This document shows positions 56,166-64,000 of a DNA stretch of 64,000 bases, piece by piece; within the stretch, counting starts at the first letter, position 1, and every line of letters begins with the position of its first letter. Under the pieces are notes generated by a model, which saw only the letters and a program-made list of their open reading frames with translations, did not search any database and was not told where the DNA came from. Origin of the DNA: Polaribacter vadi (GTDB lineage Bacteria > Bacteroidota > Bacteroidia > Flavobacteriales > Flavobacteriaceae); contig NZ_JAHKQL010000026.1 of NCBI RefSeq assembly GCF_018861005.1, positions 62,001 to 126,000 on the forward strand, read 5' to 3'. Position numbers and translations under genes: made by a program.

Positions 56166-56600
56166 TTAAAAGGTTAATGTGATGTCTAAATATATTACAT
56201 TATTAGTATGCAAATCAAAATGTGGGATATGCCCCATTGCATTAGGTGGTAAGTTTTTAATTTGATGATACCTTTTTAAGTTGGATGCTAGTTTTAATAT
56301 ATCTCCCTTAGTTGCTGGTTTATTCTCTTCGGGAGTAAAAATATTTTTAGCTATTTCAACTATACCACTACCAATTGCTGAGTTCGCAACTCCTGAAACA
56401 CTTATTTCATCTATTTTCACCTTACTATTCTCCTGCTCTTTTTTCTTTGTTTGCAGTTCTGTGGTTTTTTTTACTTCTCCTAGGTTTTTCAAACGATGAA
56501 ATGAAACCCTGCAAGAATTACTGCAAAACTTTTGAACTCTTCTTCTTTTTGGTACGTATTTCTTTTTACAATACTCACATTTGTAGGTGTTCGTTTCCAT
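56166..56600 (-). CDS. Small zinc-finger protein of the island end module
   Basis: Protein of 144 residues, not matched to a named family. N-terminus has a four-Cys zinc-finger-like motif: YKCEYCKKKY ... KFCSNSCRVSFHRL (Cys-x2-Cys, Cys-x3-Cys, about residues 8-35), rich in Lys and Arg, so likely DNA-binding. A Lys/Glu-rich linker and a Gly/Ser/Ala segment (SGVANSAIGSGIVEIA) follow. It lies in the module int2-56714 gene-this gene. Upstream are two TATACGT heptamers 11 bases apart (56613 and 56624), a possible operator. Possibly an excision or regulation factor; inference only. Confidence 0.65.
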   Translation of the reverse strand: METNTYKCEYCKKKYVPKRRRVQKFCSNSCRVSFHRLKNLGEVKKTTELQTKKKEQENSKVKIDEISVSGVANSAIGSGIVEIAKNIFTPEENKPATKGDILKLASNLKRYHQIKNLPPNAMGHIPHFDLHTNNVIYLDITLTF

Positions 56601-56612
56601 ATTTAAACGATT

Positions 56613-56630
56613 TATACGTTAACTATACGT
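56613..56630. promoter_or_regulatory. Paired TATACGT heptamers, 11-base period
   Basis: TATACGT at 56613-56619 and again at 56624-56630, one helical turn apart, just upstream of the zinc-finger gene. Followed by TTAACGC and TATACCG, weaker echoes. Candidate operator. Confidence 0.4.
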
Positions 56631-56713
56631 ACAATTAACGCATAATATACCGTTTATTAAAATTCTGATGACTAAAATTATTCTTTTTTTAGTTCAATTA
56701 CACATAAAATTAC

Positions 56714-57382
56714 TTAAAAATCTTGAACATTCACCCCAAAAACCTTTTCTAATAAATAGTTATCAACCTCCTTATTAGAGATTAACGGTTGTTTTTTTAT
56801 TGTTGTTTTTTTGTTGACTTTTTGTTGATTTTTTGTTTGCTTACTTTTTTCGTATTCGAGAATTTTTGCCGACAAATGCTCTAAGCCTATGTTATGCCTC
56901 GTTTTATCTACACTAGGAAAATGATTTTCAATTGTCATTTGATGTTGCTCCAAATTGATTGCTTGATGTTCTATATATCCTTTATTTTTAATAAAAAGAT
57001 CATCATTAACCTTTACAATATCCTTTTTTAATTCTTGTGTGATATAAACCCAAGAATCTACATGACTTTTATATTTATTTGCTAAAAAATGAAACTGCTC
57101 ATTGCTTAAATTTTCTTTTGCATCAAGCAAATCAAACATATTACTTTCTAATAGTTTTGATTTGCCTATTAAGAATAGTAAGTTACTTTGCTCGGTTACT
57201 ATAAAATTATAGCTCTTATTTTCTATCGCTAACATAAAACCTACAAATTTATCTAGCACTTGAAACTCTTCACTTTGCTTAAACACTTCCCCTGCACCTT
57301 TTGGTAAATAGACTAACATAGGGTACAACAACCTTTCAAAAAGTTTATCGAAAATAGCATTCGTAGTATTTTCTGTTTTCAT
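56714..57382 (-). CDS. Conserved island protein coupled to int2, function unknown
   Basis: Protein of 222 residues with no recognised domain. Largely helical with a hydrophobic N-terminal stretch (LLYPMLVYLPKGAGEVF), a central part (FGMLAIE-like FVGFMLAIENKSYNF) and a Lys/Gln-rich C-terminus (QTKNQQKVNKKTTIKKQPL). Its ATG follows the int2 TAG without a gap (TAGATG), so it is translationally coupled to the integrase. By position it could be a recombination accessory, such as an excisionase or a mobilisation helper; no motif supports a choice. Confidence 0.65.
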   Translation of the reverse strand: MKTENTTNAIFDKLFERLLYPMLVYLPKGAGEVFKQSEEFQVLDKFVGFMLAIENKSYNFIVTEQSNLLFLIGKSKLLESNMFDLLDAKENLSNEQFHFLANKYKSHVDSWVYITQELKKDIVKVNDDLFIKNKGYIEHQAINLEQHQMTIENHFPSVDKTRHNIGLEHLSAKILEYEKSKQTKNQQKVNKKTTIKKQPLISNKEVDNYLLEKVFGVNVQDF

Positions 57383-58798
57383 CTATAGTGTTTCTATATT
57401 AAATAAATCAGAATAGTCTTCTGGTAAATCTGCTTCAATATCTCTTAAATATTTCTCTAAAGCAATCATTGTTTTATGTCCCGTTATTGGCATTAATTTA
57501 CTTCTTGCCTCATATTCAGTCATTTCATTTTTAAGGTTATTGTACAGCCGTGTAACAGCAGTATGTCTAAAACTATATAGCCCATAATTTTCTTTTAAGT
57601 TGAATTGATTTTTAACAATCTTACTAAATCTTTTTGTAAAATGATCTCTTCTGTTATATTCATTAGCAATCCAATCTCCTCCAATTTTTTCCGGTGTAAA
57701 TAAAAAATCATCCTGATTTAAATGAGATAAAACAGGTAATTTTTTAATTAATATTTCAGGAATGCGTTTTGTTTGCACTTTATTGGTCTTTGATTGAAAT
57801 TGCATTGTTCTATTCTCTAAATCAATATCTTTTATTTTTAATCTTGATACTTCTAATGGTCTCATAAATCCATAGTAAATGAATTGGATATAGAGCAACA
57901 ATAATGGATCTTCTTTTTCTAAATAGATGAAAATTTCTTTTTGTTGCTGATTGGTATATCTTTTATTTTTTTCTGGCTTAGTATTTAAAGTTTTAACCGT
58001 CTTTAAATAATTTTCCTTGACCAATTCGTTATTCTTCAAAACCTGAAAAACACTACTTAAATCTGATTTATAATTGTTTCTTGTCCTTGGGCTTGTTTTT
58101 AGTAAAATACTATTTAAGAAATCTAAAATATCTTTCCTTTTAATTTGATCTATGTACTTTTTCTTAGGTTGGTTTATTTCTAACCAACCTAAGAACTTTT
58201 TTATTTTTCTCTTATAATCATTAAGCGTTGTTTTGCTCACTTCCTTTTGCTTTAACTCTAAAGCAAAATCAAAAGCTTCAGAAAAAAACATTTTAGTTGT
58301 TTCACTTTCTTCCAAGGGTTTATCTTCATTCTTCCAGTTCTGATGTTGATTAAATAGAACTTGCTTTGATTCTGAATAAAGTAAATCAGTATTATCTTTC
58401 ACAGTGATAACAACTTCTTTTAACTTATCGATAATTTGTTGCAATTGTTGTTCTCCATCTGTTGATAAATTGTTGACGATTTTTGGTTTTTCTTTATTTT
58501 CTTCTACAATAGGTTTAGATAAACTTTCTTTCTGCAAGTTTTGATATAATTGAGTATTATCCTCAAATGGATTATAACCTAGCTTTAAAAAATGAAGTAA
58601 TCGTTTACGATAAATTTTCAAAACAAATAATCTAGCTTCTTTTGTTTTAAAAGAATTTACCCTGCCATAAATATTACTCATTCGCTTCATTTTACCTGTT
58701 TCAGGATTTCTAAATGAAAAATACACATACCAACGTTTGGATAGATCTCCATTTGCAGTGTTTATTTTGGGAATGGAATAAAGAGTTTTCTTTGACAA
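57383..58798 (-). CDS. Second tyrosine recombinase/integrase (int2)
   Basis: Integrase of 471 residues, clearly paralogous to int1 along the whole length (GDLSKRWYVYFSFRNPETGK, KLGYNPFEDN, SPRTRNNYKSDLSSVFQVLK). Catalytic Arg in YGFMRPLEVSRLKI, SFRHTAV, ITGHKTM and the Tyr in EKYLRDIE are all present, so it looks intact. It starts with TTG at 58798; no in-frame ATG is close. It lacks the EHDLEHDLEHD segment of int1. It reads inward from the right end, 328 bases from attR, and heads a small operon with the 56714 gene. May belong to a second element nested in or fused to the first. Confidence 0.92.
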   Translation of the reverse strand: MSKKTLYSIPKINTANGDLSKRWYVYFSFRNPETGKMKRMSNIYGRVNSFKTKEARLFVLKIYRKRLLHFLKLGYNPFEDNTQLYQNLQKESLSKPIVEENKEKPKIVNNLSTDGEQQLQQIIDKLKEVVITVKDNTDLLYSESKQVLFNQHQNWKNEDKPLEESETTKMFFSEAFDFALELKQKEVSKTTLNDYKRKIKKFLGWLEINQPKKKYIDQIKRKDILDFLNSILLKTSPRTRNNYKSDLSSVFQVLKNNELVKENYLKTVKTLNTKPEKNKRYTNQQQKEIFIYLEKEDPLLLLYIQFIYYGFMRPLEVSRLKIKDIDLENRTMQFQSKTNKVQTKRIPEILIKKLPVLSHLNQDDFLFTPEKIGGDWIANEYNRRDHFTKRFSKIVKNQFNLKENYGLYSFRHTAVTRLYNNLKNEMTEYEARSKLMPITGHKTMIALEKYLRDIEADLPEDYSDLFNIETL

Positions 58799-59126
58799 AT
58801 TAGTTGCAATTTCAATGATTAAAGTAAAGATAAGAAATTGCTGAATATTACATACAAAAACAAAATTTAGAATTTTATTGTATACCAGATAAATAACATC
58901 AAGAACTAGAGTCGAATTAATGACCTTTAAAATAGCATTTAGTACAATTAATTGACTTATTTTCTATTCAAAATAATTTCTTAAAAAATCTTTTAAATGC
59001 ATTTTTAAAATTACTAAATTGCATTAAGAAATTTACAATAATAATCTGGTCTAAACTGAACACGTTTTTGAACACGATTTTAAAATAAAAAAGGGTAAAA
59101 TACTGATTAAAAGTACTTTAATTAGA
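58799..59126. other. Right-end non-coding region of the island
   Basis: No gene is supported. Contains the paired 12-base repeats (59058-59081) and the promoter area of int2. AT-rich. Confidence 0.6.
59058..59081 (+). repeat. Two 12-base direct repeats (candidate right arm sites)
   Basis: GAACACGTTTTT (59058-59069) and GAACACGATTTT (59070-59081), same orientation and 12-base period as the triple repeat at 20500-20535, 46 bases before attR. Confidence 0.68.
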
Positions 59127-59172
59127 ATTCATAACCCTGAGGTCACGGGTTCAAATCCCGTTTTCGCTACAA
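59127..59172 (+). repeat. attR: second copy of the 46-base tRNA-Met 3' sequence
   Basis: Identical to 20363-20408. It lacks the 5' half of a tRNA, so it is an attachment site, not a gene. The base before it differs (A here, G in the tRNA). Confidence 0.93.
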
Positions 59173-59191
59173 GCTTAAAGCTAATTAAATC

Positions 59192-59221
59192 AACGAATTG
59201 TGTCTCACAATTCGTTTTTTT
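59192..59221 (+). terminator. Hairpin and T-tract behind attR, before a lost integrase start
   Basis: AACGAATTGTG (59192-59202), loop TCT, CACAATTCGTT (59206-59216), T-tract to 59221, then ATG at 59222. Same design as 20429-20457, different stem bases. Confidence 0.85.
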
Positions 59222-59340
59222 ATGCCTTCCTTTTTCTTACTTATACAAAGAGTACACAATCGAGTACACGATTTACCTATGAAATTGAATTATTCTGAGC
59301 CAAAAATCTATTTTTTTTATCTAATACAAAAATGTAATAC
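59222..59340 (+). pseudogene. Remnant of an integrase N-terminus
   Basis: Starts ATGCCTTC like int1 (20458) and codes MPSFFLLIQRVHNRVHDL and, after nine further residues, PKIYF. This parallels MPS, the EHDLEHDL repeat and TPKIYI of int1. The likeness then stops and no core or catalytic domain follows. It contains diverged 12-base repeats at 59250-59273. Reading: the leading part of the integrase of an older element at this tRNA, now deleted. The right limit is approximate. Confidence 0.65.
59250..59273 (+). repeat. Two diverged 12-base repeats in the integrase remnant
   Basis: GAGTACACAATC (59250-59261) and GAGTACACGATT (59262-59273), same period and position relative to the start codon as the int1 triple repeat. 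Confidence 0.55.
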
Positions 59341-59444
59341 AATCAAACACAGTATTACAATATTGTATTTTTTTACATCTAACACCTTTTTAATCAGCAG
59401 TAAAAAACATCAGAAATGATATTTTTATTTAATTTTAGTTGATA

Positions 59445-59711
59445 CTAATTAAATTTAGATTTTATTGTTTTTTTTACTTTTCCAAGACTAGAAAAAATCA
59501 TCTTAAAATAAAATGAATTATCGTTTTCAATTAATATTTTATCATACCAAATATCTCTATCATAGTAAGGTAACAAACCATTTGAGCCTGATATTAAAAC
59601 TATTTTATACCAAGTAATATTATCATCAACTTTAGTTTTAAGCTTATTTTTTTTGGATCTACTGCTAATCCCAAACACCTTTACCAACTTTTTTTTCTGA
59701 CCTAGATCCAC
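59445..59711 (-). CDS. Short hypothetical protein
   Basis: Frame of 88 codons with GTG start (59711); no family recognised. It is Lys-rich at the start, then WYKIVLISGSNGLLPYYDRDIWYDKI, and ends KTIKSKF. No signal peptide or membrane segment. Base use is ordinary for the window. It lies in decayed sequence between the island and the sensor gene and could be a real small gene, a fragment or chance. Confidence 0.3.
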   Translation of the reverse strand: MDLGQKKKLVKVFGISSRSKKNKLKTKVDDNITWYKIVLISGSNGLLPYYDRDIWYDKILIENDNSFYFKMIFSSLGKVKKTIKSKFN

Positions 59712-60128
59712 TTTTTATAAATTCTGTTTGACAAGACCTTCTTCATTTAATTTAACTGAGCAACAACTCCATGAGTTGTTAAAGTAGATTCAGCTAAAAA
59801 TAAAGTTAGTTTTGTTAATTTTATTTTTCTTTAAACTTCTATAATTAAACTAAATAGACATATATAAAAACAAAATATAATTAATCTAAAAAATATCTAG
59901 AACTAAATAAATTTATAAATAAGGTTATACAATTTAATAAATTGGGTAAAATTCTAATTACAAAAAAAACACTGCTATTAATTATAATTCTAAATTACGC
60001 AATATACAAGTTAATTAAATACTTATTTCCTAAATATTAACTATTTTTAGTATAAAATTCTAAAAACTAGATAGAAATTTAATTTTCATCTATTTTTTAA
60101 CTTTAAGTTTCCCCAACAACAATAAGTT
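59712..60128. other. Non-coding region before the sensor gene
   Basis: No gene is supported. Has an inverted repeat AACAACTC/GAGTTGTT (59762-59769 and 59773-59780) without a T-tract, possibly an operator. AT-rich; presumably holds the promoter of the 60129 gene. Confidence 0.5.
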
Positions 60129-63100
60129 ATGAATTATAATCAAATACTTACCTTGTTTATACAAGGTACAACAGTTGCTATAGTAATACTTTTTTTATTT
60201 AGACTTAGAAAAAAATTAGGCCTAGGTGTTTTATATGCCTGTTTAGGTTTGTTTCAGTTTGTACAAGTAATGGTATTTATTTTAAATACTGTTTTTGATT
60301 CAAAAACAAGTAATTTTCTAGTTTCACCTGGTTCATCAGTTTTTATTACTATTACACTTTTCAGTTTGCTTATCATCTACATAAAAGAAGATGCTCAAGA
60401 AACTAAAAAAATGATATATGCTATACTTGTTGTTAATGTATTAATATCATTAGTACTACTTGCTTTTGGTTGGAATATAAAAGAAGCATATTTAGAAAAC
60501 TCACTATCAACACCTAATCATTTTATATTTTCTCCTAGAATTTTAATTTTTGGAAATATTGCATTGCTTATAGATTCATTATTATTAATAATAATTTTTG
60601 AATACATTTCTAAGAAAACAAAATTTTTATATGTACAAATTCTTATAACAATGCTTATTGTTGTAAGTTTAGACACCATACTTTTCTCTGTTACAACTTT
60701 CTGGAATTTAGAAAACCTAACCTCTATTATTACATCTAATTTAATAGCAAAAAATAGTTTTGCATTCTATTACAGTATTCTATTTTATTTCTATTTAAGA
60801 TATTTAGATCATACTGATAAAGATTTAGTCTATTTTAATATTAAAAATGTTTTTAAGCCTCTTAGTTATAAACAAAAGTTTGAAACTGCTCTAAGTAGTA
60901 TTAAAAAAAGCGAAGAAATGTATCGCTTAATAACAGACAACTCTACAGATGTTATTTGTTTACTTGATTTGGATGGTAAATATAAATACGTAAGTCCTTC
61001 TATAAAAAGTGTTTTAGGTTATAATCAATCTGATTTTATAGACGAAAATATATTTAATATTGTACATGTAGACGATGTAAAGCAGCTTAAAGAAAATATA
61101 ATTAACTTTAAAAACACTAATAATATTTTTATCTTTAGGTTGCTTCATAAAAAAGGGTTTTATGCTTGGATAGAACTCACGATATCACCTATTTATAAAA
61201 ACAAAAAGCTAACTTCTTTTGTTTCATCTGCAAGAAATGTTTCAGAGAGAGTTATTGCAAACAACCAATTTAAGAACTCTTTAAAACTTTTAGAAAAAAG
61301 AGAAAATTTATTAACTGAATCTAGTAAGATAGGTAAAATAGGTTTTATAGAATTTGATACTATAACCAATAGCTACAGTTGGTCAGATTATTTATTTACA
61401 ATTTTTGGATTAGAAATTGGTTCTAAAATTCCGTCACAAGAAGAACTTATTAATTATTATGAAGAAGAATCTAAAATTGAATTGAAAAAATGCATAAAAA
61501 ATCTTGAGTTAAATGGTACTCCTTTCGATATCGATTTAAAAATTATAAATGCAAAAAAAGAAGAGCTTTGGTTAAGAACAAAAATAGAACCTGTATTTAA
61601 TGAACAAAATAAAGTTATAGGAAGAAGAGGAATTTCGCAAGATATTACGAAGTATAAAAACGCCCAATTAACTTTAGAAAAAAATGATTATTCTTTAAAA
61701 GAATCTAGCAGAATTGCTAAAATTGGTTATTGGGAGTATGATATAAAGTCTGATTGTTTTACTTGGTCTGACTATGTTTACAAGCTTTATGGCTTAAATG
61801 ATAAAGATATAATTCCGTCAAGAAATAAAATTATGTCTTTTTATGATAAAGTTTCTAGTGAAAAGTATGAAATAGCCACCAAAAACCTTTTAAATAATGG
61901 TGTTCCTTTTGATTTAGAATTAAGAATAATAAATGCAAAAAAAGAAGAAGTTTGGGTTAGAGTTGTTGTTCAACTTATTTATAATGAAAAAAATGAAGTT
62001 ACTGGAAGAAGAGGTATCATTCAAAATATAACAGATGCTAAAAAAATAAACCTACAATTAGAAAAATCTAATTTAGAAATTAAAGAATCTATAAAACTAA
62101 TAGAACAAAAAGAACAATCTTTAAAAGAAACAAGAATTATTGCCAAAGTTGGTTATTCTAAATATCTATTTAAAACAGATAGCTTTATATGGTCTGATTA
62201 CGTATATAAAATTTTTGGTTTAGACCCAAAAAATAAAATTCCAGAACGTAGTAAATTATTAGCTTTATACGATGATGAATCTTTAAAAAAACTACAAAAA
62301 GCTACAAAAAAATTAGATAAAGATGGTGTTCCTTATGACTTAGAGTTAAAACTAACTAACACTAAAAAAGAAGAAATCTGGGTACGAGTAGTTGCTCACC
62401 TTATTTACAATGAGAAAAAAGAACTTATAGGCAGAAGTGGTGTTTTCAGAGATATTACAGAAGCTAAAAACAATCAACTTAAACTAGAAACATATTTAAA
62501 GCAATTAGAAACCAAAGATGCAGATTTAAAAGAATCGAATAGAATTGCTAATATTGGTTATTGGGAGTATTATTTCGAAAACGATAAAATTACTTCCTCT
62601 TATTATACTTATAAAATTTTTGGTTTAGACCCTAACAAAGAAATTCCTAGTCGTAAAGAATTAAAGAAACTATATAATGCAGATGACTTAATAAAGTTAA
62701 CAATAGCTACTAAAAAATTAATGCTTGATGGTATACCTTACGATATTGAATTAAAATTAAATAACTTTAAAAACGAAGAAATTTGGACAAGAAATATTGT
62801 TCAACCAATTTACGATAGCAAAAATAAAATTATTGGTCGTAGAGGAGTAATACAAAACATTACAGCCTATAAAAAAACACAAATTGCTTTAGAAAACTCT
62901 TTACAACTTTTAGAAAAGAAAGAATTATCTCTTAAAGATTCTAGTAAAATGGCAGGTATTGGCTATATAGAATACGATTATACTACCTCTAAATACACAG
63001 ATTACTCAGAATATATTTACACACTTTTTGGAATAACACCTGGTGAAGAATTAAAACCTGAAGACAAAGTCTTAATTTATTTTGATAATGAATCAAAGCA

Positions 63101-64000
63101 AAAGTTTAAAAAAGCACTAGAAGATGTAAAGAATGGATTAATAACAGATATTGAACTTAAAGGTAAAAACAGAAAACAAGAAGAAATCTGGATTAGAAGT
63201 GTATCAAGTCCAATTTATAATGATAGTAAAGAAGTTATTAAAAGAAGAATTGTTATACAAGACATAAAAACTTATAAATTAACGCAGCAAGAACTACAAC
63301 AATCTTTACATCTACTAAAGAAAAAAGATTTATCATTAGAAGATTCTAGCAAAATTGCAGGTGTTGGTTTTATAGAATACAGTTATTTAACAGACTCATA
63401 CACAACCACAGAACATGTATACAAAATTTTTGGTTTTGATTTAGGTACTAATGCAACACAAAAAGAAATTACACCATTTTTTGATAAAGAATCACAAATA
63501 AAATATATACAAGCTTTACAAGACCTTAAAGAAAAAGGCTTAAACTACGATTTAGAGTTAAAAGGAATAAATAAGAAAAATGAAGAAATTTGGATAAGAA
63601 GTGTATCTAGCCCTTTATATAATGATGATGGAACCGAATTAATTGGTAGAAGAATTGTAATTCAAGACATTAGAAATTATAAAAATATTCAGTTAGAATT
63701 AGAAAAATCCAAACAAGAAATTCAAAATTCATTAGATTTAATTAAAAACAAAGATCAAGCATTAACAGAATCTAATAGAATTGCAAAAATTGGTTATTGG
63801 GAATATGACATTATTAACGACTCTTATAGCTGTTCAGATTATGTTTATGAAGTTTTTGGCTTAGATCCTAATAAAAAAACTCCTCCTCGTAAAGAAATAT
63901 TAAAATTTTACGATCAAGAATCTCAAGAAAAACTAGAAGCTGCTACCTTAGAATTAAATACTCATGGTGTACCTTATGATATTGAACTTAAATTAAGAAA
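60129..64000 (+). CDS. Giant multi-PAS sensor protein with VUPS-like membrane domain (5' part)
   Basis: Open frame from ATG 60129 to the window edge, 1290 codons so far. Residues about 1-230 hold seven or so hydrophobic segments (QILTLFIQGTTVAIVILFLF at the start), resembling the VUPS domain (vitamin-uptake-transporter-like sensor on PAS proteins). A canonical PAS follows at about 255-375 (YRLITDNSTDVICLLDLDG). Seven tandem PAS-type copies of about 135-140 residues then begin near 61318, 61708, 62131, 62547, 62939, 63344 and 63766. Each has SxRIAKIGYWEYD, YTWSDYVYKIFGLDP, IELK and GRRGIIQDIT blocks, separated by short coiled linkers. A histidine kinase or cyclase output would be expected beyond the window; not seen. 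Inner membrane. Confidence 0.85.
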   Translation, partial: MNYNQILTLFIQGTTVAIVILFLFRLRKKLGLGVLYACLGLFQFVQVMVFILNTVFDSKTSNFLVSPGSSVFITITLFSLLIIYIKEDAQETKKMIYAILVVNVLISLVLLAFGWNIKEAYLENSLSTPNHFIFSPRILIFGNIALLIDSLLLIIIFEYISKKTKFLYVQILITMLIVVSLDTILFSVTTFWNLENLTSIITSNLIAKNSFAFYYSILFYFYLRYLDHTDKDLVYFNIKNVFKPLSYKQKFETALSSIKKSEEMYRLITDNSTDVICLLDLDGKYKYVSPSIKSVLGYNQSDFIDENIFNIVHVDDVKQLKENIINFKNTNNIFIFRLLHKKGFYAWIELTISPIYKNKKLTSFVSSARNVSERVIANNQFKNSLKLLEKRENLLTESSKIGKIGFIEFDTITNSYSWSDYLFTIFGLEIGSKIPSQEELINYYEEESKIELKKCIKNLELNGTPFDIDLKIINAKKEELWLRTKIEPVFNEQNKVIGRRGISQDITKYKNAQLTLEKNDYSLKESSRIAKIGYWEYDIKSDCFTWSDYVYKLYGLNDKDIIPSRNKIMSFYDKVSSEKYEIATKNLLNNGVPFDLELRIINAKKEEVWVRVVVQLIYNEKNEVTGRRGIIQNITDAKKINLQLEKSNLEIKESIKLIEQKEQSLKETRIIAKVGYSKYLFKTDSFIWSDYVYKIFGLDPKNKIPERSKLLALYDDESLKKLQKATKKLDKDGVPYDLELKLTNTKKEEIWVRVVAHLIYNEKKELIGRSGVFRDITEAKNNQLKLETYLKQLETKDADLKESNRIANIGYWEYYFENDKITSSYYTYKIFGLDPNKEIPSRKELKKLYNADDLIKLTIATKKLMLDGIPYDIELKLNNFKNEEIWTRNIVQPIYDSKNKIIGRRGVIQNITAYKKTQIALENSLQLLEKKELSLKDSSKMAGIGYIEYDYTTSKYTDYSEYIYTLFGITPGEELKPEDKVLIYFDNESKQKFKKALEDVKNGLITDIELKGKNRKQEEIWIRSVSSPIYNDSKEVIKRRIVIQDIKTYKLTQQELQQSLHLLKKKDLSLEDSSKIAGVGFIEYSYLTDSYTTTEHVYKIFGFDLGTNATQKEITPFFDKESQIKYIQALQDLKEKGLNYDLELKGINKKNEEIWIRSVSSPLYNDDGTELIGRRIVIQDIRNYKNIQLELEKSKQEIQNSLDLIKNKDQALTESNRIAKIGYWEYDIINDSYSCSDYVYEVFGLDPNKKTPPRKEILKFYDQESQEKLEAATLELNTHGVPYDIELKLR

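Larger units (their letters stand above)
20363..59172. mobile_element. Integrated genomic island of about 38.8 kb in tRNA-Met
   Basis: A perfect 46-base direct repeat bounds the segment: 20363-20408 (inside and just past the tRNA) and 59127-59172. Tyrosine integrases lie just inside each end (20458-21927 forward, 57383-58798 reverse). Cargo is accessory: SRAP, TetR/phosphatase/SusCD, a LexA-dinB-dnaE2 cassette, and a defence block (hsdRMS, rdrAB, mcrBC, giant helicase). No relaxase, coupling protein or type IV secretion genes are seen, so it is best described as an integrative island rather than a self-transmissible ICE. Confidence 0.9.

Noticed and set aside
59127..59172. Possible second tRNA-Met gene
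   Set aside because: Only the 3' half from the anticodon loop is present; no acceptor 5' strand or D arm precedes it. It is an attachment site.
20363..59172. Self-transmissible ICE or prophage
   Set aside because: No relaxase, coupling ATPase, conjugation genes, capsid, terminase or tail genes are present between the att sites.
59198..59419. Open frame of 73 codons over attR flank
   Set aside because: Its start lies inside the terminator hairpin, and the useful part is the integrase remnant from 59222. Not an intact gene.

Overview
The window looks like a chromosome segment from a marine-type member of the Flavobacteriaceae (Bacteroidota), close to Polaribacter or Tenacibaculum in style; the genus is inference. 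The evidence is the AT-rich sequence, promoters of the Bacteroidota form (TTG, about 19-20 bases, TAnnTTTG) before a tRNA, an HU gene and a repressor gene, a SusC/SusD pair, the DUF3822-rsmD neighbourhood and several SurA/PpiC-type periplasmic chaperones.

Bases 1-20331 are core chromosome. They hold the 5' part of a large secreted protein with cadherin-like repeats, two tandem PPK2 polyphosphate kinases, an LpxR-like outer membrane protein, a RecD/Dda-like helicase, the DUF3822-RsmD set, and a periplasmic folding operon (DUF493, PpiC, SurA-like lipoprotein, SurA, MoxR). An ATPase-recQ-fmt cluster, HU, YqgE/AlgH, a class IV aminotransferase and a START-domain protein follow.

A tRNA-Met(CAT) gene at 20332-20405 is the insertion site of a genomic island of about 38.8 kb. 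The last 46 bases of the tRNA region (20363-20408) recur exactly at 59127-59172, giving attL and attR. A tyrosine integrase (int1) begins directly behind the tRNA, and a second related integrase (int2) with two small partners lies inside the right end. Beyond attR is the wreck of a third integrase start with the same hairpin, T-tract and ATGCCTTC layout, so elements appear to have stacked at this tRNA. Short 12-base repeats of the form GAACACGATTTG sit near both ends and, in diverged form, in the wreck; they are candidate integrase arm sites.

The island cargo has three blocks. (1) An SRAP abasic-site protein, a small membrane protein, and a TetR-controlled phosphatase-SusC-SusD uptake module. 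(2) An SOS-type mutagenesis cassette: a LexA-like self-cleaving repressor divergent from dinB and a dnaE2-like polymerase, with operator-like repeats over the promoter. (3) A one-strand defence block of about 19.4 kb: type I restriction-modification (hsdR, hsdM, hsdS), RADAR (rdrA, rdrB), McrB with two EVE-like domains plus McrC, and a 1605-residue exonuclease-RecQ-UvrD fusion. Type I RM would act on unmodified DNA, McrBC on modified DNA, and RADAR by ATP-dependent adenosine deamination; the fused helicase is the least characterised member and the best candidate for something new.

Right of the island are a short decayed region and the start of a giant sensor protein with a VUPS-like membrane domain and at least eight PAS-type units, seven of them near-identical tandem copies, running off the window end.
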